Positions 16,447-25,835 are shown, numbered from the stretch's first letter. The stretch: DNA of 64,000 nucleotides from Streptomyces viridochromogenes (GCF_001270495.1 NZ_LGUR01000205.1:1-64000); one strand, 5' to 3'. The notes: generated by a model not told the origin, from the letters alone. Program-made: numbers and translations.

Positions 16447-16497
16447 GCGGCCAACGTAGGCAGCCGGGCCTCGTCGGGTCTTGAAGGAATCGGACAC

Positions 16498-17130
16498 CTA
16501 GTGGAACGTGACCGGCCCCCTCGGCGTGTCCACCGTCCAGGAGATCCCCACCGGGCCCGGCGTGAGGTCGAGGTCCGTGCCGAGTGCCGACAGCAGGGGG
16601 CGGATCTCGTCCGGGTCGGGCGTGCTCGCGGAGAGGGACAGCAGGGGTGTGACGGGCAGGTCGGAGGCGGTGGGGTGGACCGTGGCGCTCCAGTCGATGA
16701 GGAAGGGGACGAGGCCGGAGGGGTGGGCGTCGTCACCGTCGGTGAGCCGCCACTCCAGCAGGGTGCCGTCGGGTCTGCGGCGGCGCATCGGCTGCGCCGC
16801 GCCGGGGTCGTACCCCTGGGCCCGGGCGGCCGCGATGGCCGCGTCCAGGTCGGGCGGGCTGATCGCCCAGGTGACCGTGCGCGGGGCGGTGAGCCCGTCG
16901 ACCTCGAAGGGGCGGGGCTGTCCGGGCGCGGACTGCTCGGGGTCCGGGCCGATGATCTCCAGGTAGCGGGCGCCTCCGAGCGACACGAGATAGTTGCGGG
17001 TGCCGAGCCCGACATGTACGCCGCCCGGTGCGGGGGTCACGCCGGTGCGTCGGGCGAAGTCGGCGACGGTGGCGGACAGGTCGGGGGTCGCGAGGACGAG
17101 ATGGTCCAGGAGCGCGGGAATGGCGTTCAT
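16498..17130 (-). CDS. VOC-family protein, glyoxalase_3-like
   Basis: The 210-aa protein begins LLDHLVLATPDLSATVADF and has GLGTRNYLVSLGGARYLEII. This is the pattern of the glyoxalase-like domain of larger single-chain VOC proteins. A second half follows (PVTPLLSLSASTPDPDEI, VGISWTVDTPRGPVTFH). The substrate is unknown. TAGCCT lies 8 nt upstream of the ATG, pointing to leaderless translation. It precedes the other VOC gene by about 50 bp; the two may be co-transcribed. Confidence 0.86.
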   Translation of the reverse strand: MNAIPALLDHLVLATPDLSATVADFARRTGVTPAPGGVHVGLGTRNYLVSLGGARYLEIIGPDPEQSAPGQPRPFEVDGLTAPRTVTWAISPPDLDAAIAAARAQGYDPGAAQPMRRRRPDGTLLEWRLTDGDDAHPSGLVPFLIDWSATVHPTASDLPVTPLLSLSASTPDPDEIRPLLSALGTDLDLTPGPVGISWTVDTPRGPVTFH

Positions 17131-17204
17131 CGCTGCCGAGGCTACGCAGAGCGGCGCGCGATATGGAACACCTGTGCGCCGGGCGGCAGAGGAAGGGGTG
17201 CGCC

Positions 17205-18230
17205 TCATTCGTCGTGGACGACCGTGCCGTCGTCGAGCAGCGTCGGGTGGATCTTCATCGGGCCGTACTCGTCCACGTCCGACGGGCGCGGGATCTCCGG
17301 GCCGTCCGGCCCCATGCGGAGAAGGCGCTCGGCCCGGCAGATCCGGAACACACGGCCGGCCACACGAGCCTCGTCGGCGCGTCCGAGCGCGCGGAACTCC
17401 TCGGCCGCCTTCGCGTACACGGCCTTCCGCTCGTCGTCGAACCGATAGAGCAGGGGCCACATCTCGACCATCGCGTCGTGCAGCACGCGCCGTGCGTCAT
17501 GCGCGGTCGACTGGAGAGCGAGGGCCGGCTCCCAGCCGGCCCGTTCCCGCTCGACCACGCCGAAAAGGGTGGGCAACAGCACGATGTGAGGATGCGAGTG
17601 CACCGCCCGCTCCGAGTCACGGCGCACCGGGGCGGGGAACCGCACCCTCCGGTACGCGAACCCCCGCAGCCCCGCCCGCAGGGCGCCCGCCATCGGGCCG
17701 TCGTCCGCGATGTCCGGGTCGAGGACGAAGTCCAGGTCGGGGGAGGGCGTGTGGCAGGCTCGCAGGTCCCAGGTCCGTTCGGCGGGTTCCGGGTCGGTGG
17801 GCCGGGGCGGCTCCAGCCCGTCGTTGTCGTCGCAGCGCGTGAACTCGTCCCCGCGCACGATCCGGTACCGCACCCCGCACGCCTCGACCTCGTTCACCGG
17901 CTCCCTGCTCAACACGTCCACGGCGGCGAGCAGTTCGCGCCGTACGGCCGGATCGTCGGTGTCGTCCTTCGCGCGGAACCACAGGTGGGAGTTGAGCGAG
18001 TCCCGGCACACCTGCGGCATTCCGTTCACGACCGGCTGCAACACCCGCCACTGGGGCCCCGCCGCCGGATCCTGCGCGGCGACCCCGAACACCGGCCCCC
18101 GCAGGGCGAACCCGGGATACCGCAGAGAGGCATCCACGGCGTCGGCCTCCCGCACCCGGGCGGCAGGGTCGTCGCGCCGGATCAGCTCCTCGTGGAGCGC
18201 GTGGATCTGTTGCTGCCAGTCATGGGTCAT
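17205..18230 (-). CDS. conserved actinobacterial protein, DUF5954-like
   Basis: The 341-aa soluble protein opens with ELIRRDDPAARVREADAVDA and RYPGFALRGPVFGVAAQDPA. From memory this matches the Streptomyces family DUF5954. It has no signal peptide or membrane helix and no catalytic motif I recognise. It contains paired Asp/Arg-rich segments (VRGDEFTRCDDNDGLEPPRP) and a C-terminal YGPMKIHPTLLDDGTVVHDE. Function unknown. The gene is divergent from the ThuA-like gene. Confidence 0.8.
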   Translation of the reverse strand: MTHDWQQQIHALHEELIRRDDPAARVREADAVDASLRYPGFALRGPVFGVAAQDPAAGPQWRVLQPVVNGMPQVCRDSLNSHLWFRAKDDTDDPAVRRELLAAVDVLSREPVNEVEACGVRYRIVRGDEFTRCDDNDGLEPPRPTDPEPAERTWDLRACHTPSPDLDFVLDPDIADDGPMAGALRAGLRGFAYRRVRFPAPVRRDSERAVHSHPHIVLLPTLFGVVERERAGWEPALALQSTAHDARRVLHDAMVEMWPLLYRFDDERKAVYAKAAEEFRALGRADEARVAGRVFRICRAERLLRMGPDGPEIPRPSDVDEYGPMKIHPTLLDDGTVVHDE

Positions 18231-18403
18231 GCACGCATGGTCGCGGAGTGGGTGCGCCCACAGGGGCGAACCGACCCAACCGACCGGGTTGTTGGCCCCG
18301 GCCAACCCTGTTGCCGGGCCGGCCCCTCCAGCCCCGTGATCCGAAAATTTCGGGTCCCTCGCAGGAGTGGGACCGCGCTCCCCGGCCACCTAGGCTCGGC
18401 CGC

Positions 18404-19051
18404 ATGGCCGCACGACTCCTCGTCTACACCCGCACCACCGCCTACCGGCACGCATCCATCCCGGCCGGCGTCGAAGCCGTACGCACCCTCGGTGACTTCG
18501 AAGTCGACCACACCGAGGACCCGGCGGTATTCGACCGGCCCCTCGACGAATACGCGGCCGTCGTCTTCCTCTCCACCAGCGGCGAGGTGCTCACCCCCGC
18601 CGGGCGCGAGCGGCTCGCCGGGTACGTGGAGTCGGGCGGTGGCTTCGTCGGCGTGCACGCGGCGGCCTGCACCGAGTACGACTGGCCGTACTACGGCGAG
18701 CTGTTGGGCGCCCGGTTCGACCGGCACCCCGAGTACCAGCCGGGCAAGGCGGTCGTCGAGGACCACGAGCACCCGGCCACCCGGCACCTTCCCGCCGTAT
18801 GGGACTTCGTCGACGAGTGGTACGACTTCCGCGGCAACCCCCGGGCTGCGGTACGGGTGTTGGTCTGCGCCGACGAGTCGTCGTACGACGGCGGCGGCAT
18901 GGGCGAGGACCATCCTCTGGTGTGGTGCCGCGAGCAGGGAGCCGGGCGCGTCTTCTACACGGCCCTCGGTCACGCCGCCGAGGCCTACGACGACCCGGAC
19001 TTCCGCGCTCATCTCCTCGGCGGCATCAACTGGGCGGCGCAGCCGGGCTAG
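18404..19051 (+). CDS. ThuA-like domain protein
   Basis: The 215-aa protein has the ThuA-like (trehalose utilisation, glutamine-amidotransferase-like) fold: RLLVYTRTTAYRHASIPAGV at the start, AAVVFLSTSGEVLTPAGRE, ESGGGFVGVHAAACTEYDWP with the nucleophile-region HAA, and GAGRVFYTALGHAAEAYDDP at the end. ThuA domains act in sugar metabolism, including keto-sugar isomerisation, but single-domain members are mostly uncharacterised. TAGGCT lies 7 nt before the ATG, suggesting leaderless translation. Its end overlaps the convergent kinase gene by 26 bp. Confidence 0.9.
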   Translation: MAARLLVYTRTTAYRHASIPAGVEAVRTLGDFEVDHTEDPAVFDRPLDEYAAVVFLSTSGEVLTPAGRERLAGYVESGGGFVGVHAAACTEYDWPYYGELLGARFDRHPEYQPGKAVVEDHEHPATRHLPAVWDFVDEWYDFRGNPRAAVRVLVCADESSYDGGGMGEDHPLVWCREQGAGRVFYTALGHAAEAYDDPDFRAHLLGGINWAAQPG

Positions 19052-19952
19052 CGAGCAGGCGGGCCAGTGCGGCGTGGCCGGGCGGGCCCCAGGTGGGCTT
19101 GCCGCCGGGGCGGCCGTGGACACCCGCCTCGCCGATGAAGACGCAGCCGAGGGCCTTCATCACCGCCAGGCCGCGGGCCCGGCGCAGGGTCGCGGTGTCC
19201 GGCGTCGGCTGGTAGGCGGCGTGAAAGCGGTCGGCGGCGCCGTCCGGCAGCAGGAGCCAGGCGGCGGCGAGATCGTAGGCCGGGTCGCCCGCGCAGAGGT
19301 CACCGAAGTCGATCACGCCGCAGAAGGTGCCCTGCGCGGTGAGGACGTTGGCCGGGTGCAGGTCGGCGTGGATCCACAGCGGCGGCCCCGTCCACCCGGG
19401 CGCGGCGACGGCGTCCTCCCAGACCGCGCGCACGGCGTCCGGGTCGGGAAGCAGGCCCAGTTCGGTGGCTGAGGCCAGCCCGTTGACGACCCCCTCGGCA
19501 TGGTCCGTCAGCGGGCCCCCGCGGTCCCGGCCGGAAGGCGCCCCCGCGGGGGCGGGACGGTGAAGAGCCGTCAGGAAGGCGGCCAAGGCGTCGGCCGACG
19601 CCTCGGCGTCCGTGACGGGGGCGCGGTCGGCGGGTTCGCCCGGCACCCAGGTGGTGACGATCCAGGGCCGCGGAAACCGCTCGGAGGGGTGGCCGAGGCG
19701 CTGCGGGACCGGGACCGGCAGCGGAAGGTGCGGGGCGAGGGCGGGCAGCCAGGTGTGTTCCTTGTGCAGCAGCGCGTCCGCCGACTCCGTCGCCCAGGGC
19801 AGCCGGACCGCCAGGTCGTCGCCGAGCCGCCACAGCTGGTTGTCCCAGCCGCGGGCGCCGAGTGTCACGGGGCGATCGGCGAGATCGGGGTGCTGCTCGT
19901 GCAGCAGGTCCCGGACCAACTCGGCGGTGATCTCGATCTCGGTATGGGTCAT
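19026..19952 (-). CDS. aminoglycoside phosphotransferase (APH)-fold kinase
   Basis: The 308-aa protein has the APH/choline kinase core: PVTLGARGWDNQLWRLGDDL (nucleotide loop), KEHTWLPALAPHL, the catalytic loop WIHADLHPANVL with Asp and Asn, and the metal-binding VIDFGDLCAGDPAYDLA. Such proteins phosphorylate small molecules, including antibiotics, homoserine or macrolides; the substrate here is unknown and resistance should not be assumed. TACCGT lies 8 nt upstream of the ATG. Confidence 0.9.
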   Translation of the reverse strand: MTHTEIEITAELVRDLLHEQHPDLADRPVTLGARGWDNQLWRLGDDLAVRLPWATESADALLHKEHTWLPALAPHLPLPVPVPQRLGHPSERFPRPWIVTTWVPGEPADRAPVTDAEASADALAAFLTALHRPAPAGAPSGRDRGGPLTDHAEGVVNGLASATELGLLPDPDAVRAVWEDAVAAPGWTGPPLWIHADLHPANVLTAQGTFCGVIDFGDLCAGDPAYDLAAAWLLLPDGAADRFHAAYQPTPDTATLRRARGLAVMKALGCVFIGEAGVHGRPGGKPTWGPPGHAALARLLASPAAPPS

Positions 19953-20054
19953 GCGGAGCAACGGTAGCCGGACGGCCGCCCGGGCCGACGCGGGCGGGCC
20001 CCGGCGCGCTCGTCTCGCGCCGGGGCCCGCCGTGCACGGCTGCCGTCTACGGCG

Positions 20055-21212
20055 TCACGCCGCCGGCAGCCGCCTGGCGAGCGCGCGGAACTGGGGGCCG
20101 TAGGTACCGGGAACGTAGAGGTTCGGGGTCTCCATCAGTTCGACGGCGGGCCTCTCCAGGCCGCGCATGGCGTGGATGGCCGCGCCCAGGGTGCGGTGGC
20201 CGCCGCCGGCCCAGGCCGCTTCGAGGGTGTCCAGCACGGTGCTGTAGGTGGCGTCGAAGTGGTGCAGGAGCTGGCGGACCCGGGCCGGCGGGTTGGGCCA
20301 GCCGCCGACCGGGATCGGGGCCATGGGACGCACCTCGGGGAAGGGCACGGGCGCGCCGACGTACCGCCAGCCGTCGTCGGTGCGGCGCAGCTCCCGGCCG
20401 TGGTAGATCTCGCCGAAGGCGTAGTAGTGCGCAGGGTGGTCGTCCTCGAAGGAAGCCGACGGTGAGCTGGTGGTGCCCTCACCCTGCTCCATGATGATCC
20501 CGACGGCCTGCTCGACGTGGTCGAGGTTCCCGATCGGGGACAGGTCGTCGGAGAAGACGTACTGGGACAGCTGCCCCCGCACCGACAGCTCCGGCCGCAC
20601 CGCCCGGAACGCGTTCAGCAGCTCCCCGTAGAACTCGCCGACGGTGGGGGAGGCCTGCGCGCTGCGGACGAGCGACTCCTCGGGGGCCTCGATCGCCATC
20701 ATCACATCGCGTACGTAGGCCCTGGTGAGGCCCGAGAGGTAGACGGTCACCCCGGCCCGGACACCGCCGGGCAGCGGACCGGGGAAGACGGGCGCGGCGG
20801 CCTTGATCCGCGGCCTGCCGCCGACGGCCACAAGCAGGTTGCAGGCGATGCCGAGGTGGTACATCTCGTCGCCGACGATGCGCTGGATCAGCCGCGCGAC
20901 CTCACTACGGCGGTCCTTGACGGACCACAGGCCGCAGAAGTAGGGCGGGATCGTGGCGAGTTCGAGTCCGACGGCGACCTGAAGGGCCGACCTGATCCAG
21001 TCGACCCCGCGGCCTTCCTGCGGAACAGCCAGCAGCCGCGCCACGGACCCGGCGGCGGGCGCCGCGAGGGCACCGCCCGCCGCCGGTGCGGCAGCCTGCG
21101 CGGGACCGGCGACCGCGACGGCGGCCGGCGCGCCGCTCGCCAACGCGGCCGACGCCAGGAAACTCCTGCGCCTGAACGGGGCAACTGTCTGCCTGTCCGG
21201 CTCTTCGCTCAT
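20055..21212 (-). CDS. Tat-exported ferritin-like (VioB-type) domain protein
   Basis: The 385-aa protein starts with a twin-arginine signal: FRRRSFLASAALASG, a hydrophobic core, and cleavage near GPAQAA. The mature part resembles the ferritin-like domain of VioB/iminophenylpyruvate dimer synthases: LELATIPPYFCGLWSVKD, IVGDEMYHLGIACNLLVAVG and HYYAFGEIYHGREL. Its Glu and His residues could bind a di-metal or heme centre. In violacein and related pathways this domain couples indole-pyruvate imines, but here no pathway genes surround it and the protein is exported, so the reaction is unknown. A GTG three codons earlier is an alternative start. Confidence 0.85.
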   Translation of the reverse strand: MSEEPDRQTVAPFRRRSFLASAALASGAPAAVAVAGPAQAAAPAAGGALAAPAAGSVARLLAVPQEGRGVDWIRSALQVAVGLELATIPPYFCGLWSVKDRRSEVARLIQRIVGDEMYHLGIACNLLVAVGGRPRIKAAAPVFPGPLPGGVRAGVTVYLSGLTRAYVRDVMMAIEAPEESLVRSAQASPTVGEFYGELLNAFRAVRPELSVRGQLSQYVFSDDLSPIGNLDHVEQAVGIIMEQGEGTTSSPSASFEDDHPAHYYAFGEIYHGRELRRTDDGWRYVGAPVPFPEVRPMAPIPVGGWPNPPARVRQLLHHFDATYSTVLDTLEAAWAGGGHRTLGAAIHAMRGLERPAVELMETPNLYVPGTYGPQFRALARRLPAA

Positions 21213-21402
21213 ACCCGTCACTCTCGACTCTCGCCTCAGCTCATCGCCACGGCCCCGCCACGGCTCGATGCCCGCGGGACCCTCGCACAGCTCGCGAAGC
21301 TAGCAATGATCAACGTCGCCACCAGAGCAGACGGGCCGGGCGGCGCATCAACCACCCTGTCGGTCCAACGCGATCAAGGAGGGCACGGCACCGGAGAACC
21401 GC

Positions 21403-21867
21403 TCAGTGACCGCGGGCGGCAACGGCGCTGTCGTCGGCCTCGCGCACCGCGATCCGGGCGAGTTTCGTCAGCATCATGCCGTTGCGGATCCGGACGAGAT
21501 AGTCGACGGGGAGCCCGTGCATGCGCACGCCGGGGCCCCGCAGGGCGTGCCAGTCGAGGATGAAGAGGGTGTTCTCGCCCCAGGGGATCAACCGCATGGC
21601 GATACGGGCCGCGCCGAAGGGATCCGCCTTCGCCTCCAGCTCCAGACGCCGTTCGGGTTCGCAGATCCGGACGACGCAGGTGTCGTCGAGGACCAGCCGG
21701 CCGACCCCGACCCGGACCCGCAGACGGGCGCCCACGTCGGGCCAGTGCGGGTCGGCGGCGAGGACCTCCCGCGTTCCCGACACCCACTCCCCGTAGCGCC
21801 GGCCGTCGGAGAGCAGGCTCCAGACCTTCGACGGGGAGCTCAGGATCAGACGGCGGTTCCGGGCCAC
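21403..21867 (-). CDS. SRPBCC-family lipid-binding-fold protein
   Basis: The 154-aa protein has the START/Bet v1-like fold of polyketide cyclase-type proteins: RNRRLILSSPSKVWSLLSDG, YGEWVSGTREVLAADPHW, RRLELEAKADPFG and MRLIPWGENTLFILDWHAL. The GTG start is preceded by AAGGAG at about 10 nt; earlier frames are low-complexity and lack a ribosome site. It lies 190 bp upstream of the VioB-like gene on the same strand and could be co-transcribed. The ligand is unknown. Confidence 0.82.
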   Translation of the reverse strand: MARNRRLILSSPSKVWSLLSDGRRYGEWVSGTREVLAADPHWPDVGARLRVRVGVGRLVLDDTCVVRICEPERRLELEAKADPFGAARIAMRLIPWGENTLFILDWHALRGPGVRMHGLPVDYLVRIRNGMMLTKLARIAVREADDSAVAARGH

Positions 21868-21997
21868 ACCGACCACGCTCCTTCTGGAGGATCCCGAGCC
21901 GCCGGTGCTCCGACAGGCACTGGAACTGCCCTTCGACGCTAGCCGCCCCGTCCACCTCCGGCACCCGTAGTCCGGGCTCCGCCCGGCCAACCAGGTG

Positions 21998-22041
21998 ACG
22001 GACTCAGTAACGGGCTCAGTAACGACTCAGAATCGGGCTCA
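21998..22041. repeat. short tandem repeat at the lacI-type gene 3' end
   Basis: Two 12-bp units ACGGACTCAGTA and ACGGGCTCAGTA are followed by two decayed units (ACGACTCAGAAT and CGGGCTCAGC). The array overlaps the stop codon of the LacI gene by a few bases. It could be replication slippage. It has no clear hairpin. Confidence 0.6.
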
Positions 22042-23091
22042 GCAGGACGGCTCGCGTGGCCCGGCCGTGCTCAACCGTTCCACCAGCCGTGTCGACAGCT
22101 CCGTCCGCGTGCTCTCCGGCCGGTCCCCGTCCATCATCCGCACCAGCAGGCGCAGCGCCGTCGCCGCCATCTCCGACAGCGGCTGGCGGACCGTGGTGAG
22201 GGCCGGGGCGATCCAGCGGGCCTCCGGAAGATCGTCGAAGCCTACGACGCTCAGGTCGTCCGGCACGCTCAACCCCCGTTCCGACAGCGCCCCGTAGACC
22301 CCGAGGGCCATCCGGTCCGAGCAGACGAAGACGGCCGTCGGCGGTTCGGGCAGGTCGAGGAGTTCCAGCATCCGGCGCCGGGCGACCCCCTCGTCGAAGC
22401 CCGCGTGCCGGACGTACTCGGGACGGTGCCGCACCCCGGCCGAGGCGAGCGCCGAGCGGTACCCGGCCACCCGGGCGGTGCTGCACATCTTGCGCTGATG
22501 ACCCGCGATGACCGCGATCCGCTCATGGCCCAGCGCCAGCAGATGCTCGGTCGCCGTCACACCGCCGTGCCAGTTCGCGGCGCCCACCGACACCACGCCC
22601 GGCGGCGGCTCCAGAACCGGGTCGATCATCACGAACGGGATGCGGTGCTGCTCCAGCCAGGAGTACTGCGACGCCGTCAGCTCGGCCAGGTTGAACAGCA
22701 CCCCGGACGAGCCGCGCGCGGTGAGCTTGTCCAGCCAGCCGCGCTCCGGGCGCCCGCCCCGCGTCCGGGTCAGCCCGGCCGAGACCACCACCTCCAGCCC
22801 CGCGTCGTGGGCCGCCTCCTCCACTCCGTGCAGTACCGCACCCGACCACGAGGTGTCCAGCGAGTGCACGACCAGGTCGACCAGGCCGGGTGTCTTCGCC
22901 GCGTCGAAGCGCGGTCTGCGGACATAGCCGAGCCGGTCCAGCGCCTCGGTGACCCTGCGGCGTGTCTCGGGGGCAACGTCCTCCCGGCCGTTGACCACCT
23001 TGGACGCGGTCGGCACGGACACCCCGGCCTCGCGTGCCACGACGGCCAGGGTCGGCCCGGCCGCCACGCTCGCTCCGCCCGTACGGACCAT
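22039..23091 (-). CDS. LacI-family transcriptional repressor
   Basis: The 350-aa protein has the N-terminal LacI helix-turn-helix TLAVVAREAGVSVPTASKVV, the hinge helix region around DRLGYVRRPRF, and a periplasmic-binding-protein-like sensor domain (VSVGAANWHGGVTATEHLLA, VFVCSDRMALGVYGALSERG, LSVVGFDDLPEA). It probably represses the sugar operon directly upstream, in which the GH43 gene ends 180 bp away; the arrangement resembles bxlR beside the bxlEFGA xylo-oligosaccharide operon. Its own promoter holds AGTAAGCGCTTCCT and CGAAACTTCG boxes, so autoregulation is likely. GAGAGGTGG supports the ATG start. Confidence 0.93.
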   Translation of the reverse strand: MVRTGGASVAAGPTLAVVAREAGVSVPTASKVVNGREDVAPETRRRVTEALDRLGYVRRPRFDAAKTPGLVDLVVHSLDTSWSGAVLHGVEEAAHDAGLEVVVSAGLTRTRGGRPERGWLDKLTARGSSGVLFNLAELTASQYSWLEQHRIPFVMIDPVLEPPPGVVSVGAANWHGGVTATEHLLALGHERIAVIAGHQRKMCSTARVAGYRSALASAGVRHRPEYVRHAGFDEGVARRRMLELLDLPEPPTAVFVCSDRMALGVYGALSERGLSVPDDLSVVGFDDLPEARWIAPALTTVRQPLSEMAATALRLLVRMMDGDRPESTRTELSTRLVERLSTAGPREPSC

Positions 23092-23130
23092 CGGGAACCA
23101 CCTCTCCGGCCCGCCCGAGGGCCATGAAAA

Positions 23131-23242
23131 GTTTCGAACAGCGCGGAAACAGTAAGCGCTTCCTACCCTAGGTTCGCCGCAATGAGTCCGGAAGGGGCCG
23201 GAGATCGCAGGTCTTCACGGTCCGCGACTTTCGAAACTTCGA
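23131..23242 (-). promoter_or_regulatory. LacI-type operator candidates upstream of the first lacI gene
   Basis: The near-palindrome AGTAAGCGCTTCCT (23151-23164, core AAGCGCTT) lies about 60 bp upstream of the ATG. A second box, TCGAAACTTCGA (23231-23242), has arms TCGAA/TTCGA around two bases and resembles the CGAA-N-TTCG site reported for BxlR. Both sit between the GH43 gene end and the LacI gene. Confidence 0.5.
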
Positions 23243-23272
23243 ACACGCCTGGGCTACCAGCAGGTGAGCGGG

Positions 23273-24874
23273 CTACCAGCAGTTGAGACGGAATGCCGTG
23301 AAATCGGCCGTGAACGACGCGTCCACGAGATCCACGGCATGGATGCCGGCCATCGCCCCGGTGAAGCGCAGCTTGGAGCCGTAGTCGTCGGACAGCTTGG
23401 TGAAGTCCAACGGCCGCCCGATCAGGGCGCGCACACCCCCGCGCACGTACCAGAACTGCGCCAGGCCGTCCTCGACCGTCACCCCCAGGGTCAGCGGCAG
23501 GCTCGCGTCCACGTCCACGACGGCGACCTGCCGGGTGCCGAACTCCTCCCGCTCCACGAGGCTCAGCACCGTACGGCCCCCGCCTCGCCACTGCTGCCCG
23601 TGCTGCCCCTCGCCCTCCGGTTCCGCCCAGGTGAGGTCGAGGCTCAGATAGGCCTCCGCGTTGTACCGCAGAACCAGCCCGGCGGCCTGGGTGAACGTGC
23701 GCGGCTCCGCCGCCACGGTGACCTCGGCCTCCGCACACTGCTCGGTGATCCGCCGGGCCAGCAGACTGTGCGCCCACCGTGACTCGGGACCGTGCCGACC
23801 GCGTAGCCGGATCCAGCCGGGGCGGGCGGTGGCGTCGGCCCAATTCGGGTCGGCATAGCCGCGGAGGGTGCTCCAGGGCCAGCCGAAGGGCTCGTCGGGA
23901 TCGGCGTCGCGCGACCCGGGCTCTGGCTCCGGCTCGGCGGGCCGCGTCGGTACATCGACCTCGACCGCCGGATGCCACCCCCCGTGCCGCAACCGGGGCC
24001 ACCCGCCCGCGTCCCAGGTCAGCACCTGGATCGCGGTCTCCCGGCCGAGTGGGCAGCGCGGGCCGTCGGGCGTCCGCAACGGCCGTGCCGTGAGGTGGCT
24101 CATCACCCACTCGCCCTCGGGCGTCTCCACCAGCTCCGCGTGCCCGGCCTTCTGCAACGGCACCGAAGGATCGTCGCGCGTCGTCAACAGGGGCTGGCTG
24201 TCGAGCTCGTACGGCCCGGTGATCGCACGACTTCTCGCCACCAGCACGCCGTGCTCGACGCCCGTGCCGCCCTCCGCGAGCACGAGGTAGAACCAGCCGT
24301 CCCGCTTCACCAGCTTCGGCCCCTCGATGAGCCGTTCGTGCTGGAGCAGCAGATGCGTTTCACCGATCGGGACGAGCGTCTCACGATCGACCTCGGTGAG
24401 GACGATCCCGGCGAACCGCCGACCGTCCGGACGGTGGTCGTTCTGGAGGTTGAGCAGCCACAGCCGCCCCTCGTCGTGGAAGAGCGCGGGGTCGAAGCCA
24501 TGGCTCGCGATCCGCCGCGGCCGCGTCCACTCGCCGCCGGCCTCCGTGGCCGTACTGACATACGTGTCCGTGTCGAAGTACGGCGTGCCCACCGAGCGCA
24601 CGACGGAGTACACCACCCAGAACCGCGCCCCGTCCCAGCTCAGCGACGGCGCCCAGATGCCGCCCGAGTCGGGCACACCGGCCAGGGAGTCGCCGGGGAC
24701 CGCTCCCCGGACGTGACCCGCGTACTCCCAGTGGGCCAGGTCCCGGGAGCGGTGGAGCGGGATCGTGGGGAACCACTCGAAGGAACTCGTCGCCAGGTAG
24801 TACCAGTCGCCGACCCTGACCAGGGAAGGGTCCGGGGCGAAACCGCGGATGACGGGATTCTGCAGCAGAGTCAC
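23273..24874 (-). CDS. glycoside hydrolase family 43, subfamily 11-like (beta-xylosidase/arabinofuranosidase)
   Basis: The 533-aa protein lacks a signal peptide and should be cytoplasmic, splitting imported oligosaccharides. The five-bladed propeller domain (residues 1-~310) shows the GH43 acids: the base Asp in GFAPDPSLV, the modulating Asp in HGFDPALFHDEG, and the acid Glu in LIEGPKLVKRDG. The opening LLQNPVIRGFAPDPSLVRVG is typical of subfamily 11 beta-xylosidases. A C-terminal beta-sandwich (~350-533), as in those enzymes, helps close the active site. The GTG start has GGGAG 7 nt upstream. The gene follows the permease by 22 bp as the last gene of the transporter operon. Confidence 0.9.
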   Translation of the reverse strand: MTLLQNPVIRGFAPDPSLVRVGDWYYLATSSFEWFPTIPLHRSRDLAHWEYAGHVRGAVPGDSLAGVPDSGGIWAPSLSWDGARFWVVYSVVRSVGTPYFDTDTYVSTATEAGGEWTRPRRIASHGFDPALFHDEGRLWLLNLQNDHRPDGRRFAGIVLTEVDRETLVPIGETHLLLQHERLIEGPKLVKRDGWFYLVLAEGGTGVEHGVLVARSRAITGPYELDSQPLLTTRDDPSVPLQKAGHAELVETPEGEWVMSHLTARPLRTPDGPRCPLGRETAIQVLTWDAGGWPRLRHGGWHPAVEVDVPTRPAEPEPEPGSRDADPDEPFGWPWSTLRGYADPNWADATARPGWIRLRGRHGPESRWAHSLLARRITEQCAEAEVTVAAEPRTFTQAAGLVLRYNAEAYLSLDLTWAEPEGEGQHGQQWRGGGRTVLSLVEREEFGTRQVAVVDVDASLPLTLGVTVEDGLAQFWYVRGGVRALIGRPLDFTKLSDDYGSKLRFTGAMAGIHAVDLVDASFTADFTAFRLNCW

Positions 24875-24896
24875 TCGAACACTCCCAGGACCACGG

Positions 24897-25835
24897 TCAC
24901 TTGAGGGCACCCAACGTCACGCCGGTCCGCCAGTACCGCCGCATCGCGACCATCATGATCGCCATCGGCACGATGGACAGCAGCGCACCCGTCAGCACGA
25001 GACTGGTCACGTCGATGCCCGACTCCAGGCGCTTGCCGGACCAGTTGTACAGACCCAGGTTGAGCGTCCAGTTCTCCTCGCCGCGCAACACGGTCAGCGG
25101 CAGGAAGAACGCGTTCCAGGTGTTGACGAAGGCGAGCAGGAACACCGTCGCGCCGCCCGTCGTCATCATCCGCAGCACGATGCTGAAGAAGATCCGCAGC
25201 TCACCGGCGCCGTCGAGACGGGCCGCCTCCAGCAGCTCGAACGGGATGGTGGCCTCGGTGTACACCTTCGCCAGATACACACTGAACGGATTGATCAGAC
25301 AGGGGATCAGCATCGCCCACGGGGTGTCGACCATCCCGATCGCCGAGAACAGCAGATACAGCGGCAGCGTCAGTAGCGCGATCGGAATCAGAAAGGACCC
25401 CACCACGCACGCGAAGACGGCACCGCGCCCGGGGAAGTCGAACCGTGCCAGGCCATAGCCCGTGGCGAGCGCGATGAGCGTGCCGCCGAGGGAGCCGACA
25501 CCGGCGTACAGGAACGAGTTGGCGGTCCAGCGCAGGAAGATGCCGTCCTCGTAGGTGAAGACCTGCTGGATGTTGTCCCACAGGTGCCAGCCGGAGAACC
25601 ACAGCCCGTTGCTCTGGTACAGCCCCACCCGGTCCTTGGTCGCGGCGATCATCAGCCAGTACACGGGGAACAGGCTGTAGGCACTGGCCAGGACCAGCCC
25701 GACCAGCATGAACCGCTGCCCGCCGCGCGAACGCGAGACGGGATCCGGCCGGGTACGCCGCCGGACACCACCCCCGCGAGGCGGCACGGCAGCCGTCCGC
25801 ACCCCGCCCTCCTCGCGGTTTTCCGTCAGCGCCAT
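24897..25835 (-). CDS. carbohydrate ABC transporter permease (MalG type)
   Basis: The 312-aa protein has six predicted membrane helices after a basic, Arg-rich cytoplasmic N-terminus. The EAA loop that contacts the ATPase is ELLEAARLDGAGELRIFFSI. Its start overlaps the stop of the other permease by one base (TGATG). No ATPase gene is in the operon, as usual for Streptomyces CUT1 sugar importers, which share the global MsiK ATPase. It probably imports oligosaccharides for the cytoplasmic GH43 enzyme. Confidence 0.93.
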   Translation of the reverse strand: MALTENREEGGVRTAAVPPRGGGVRRRTRPDPVSRSRGGQRFMLVGLVLASAYSLFPVYWLMIAATKDRVGLYQSNGLWFSGWHLWDNIQQVFTYEDGIFLRWTANSFLYAGVGSLGGTLIALATGYGLARFDFPGRGAVFACVVGSFLIPIALLTLPLYLLFSAIGMVDTPWAMLIPCLINPFSVYLAKVYTEATIPFELLEAARLDGAGELRIFFSIVLRMMTTGGATVFLLAFVNTWNAFFLPLTVLRGEENWTLNLGLYNWSGKRLESGIDVTSLVLTGALLSIVPMAIMMVAMRRYWRTGVTLGALK

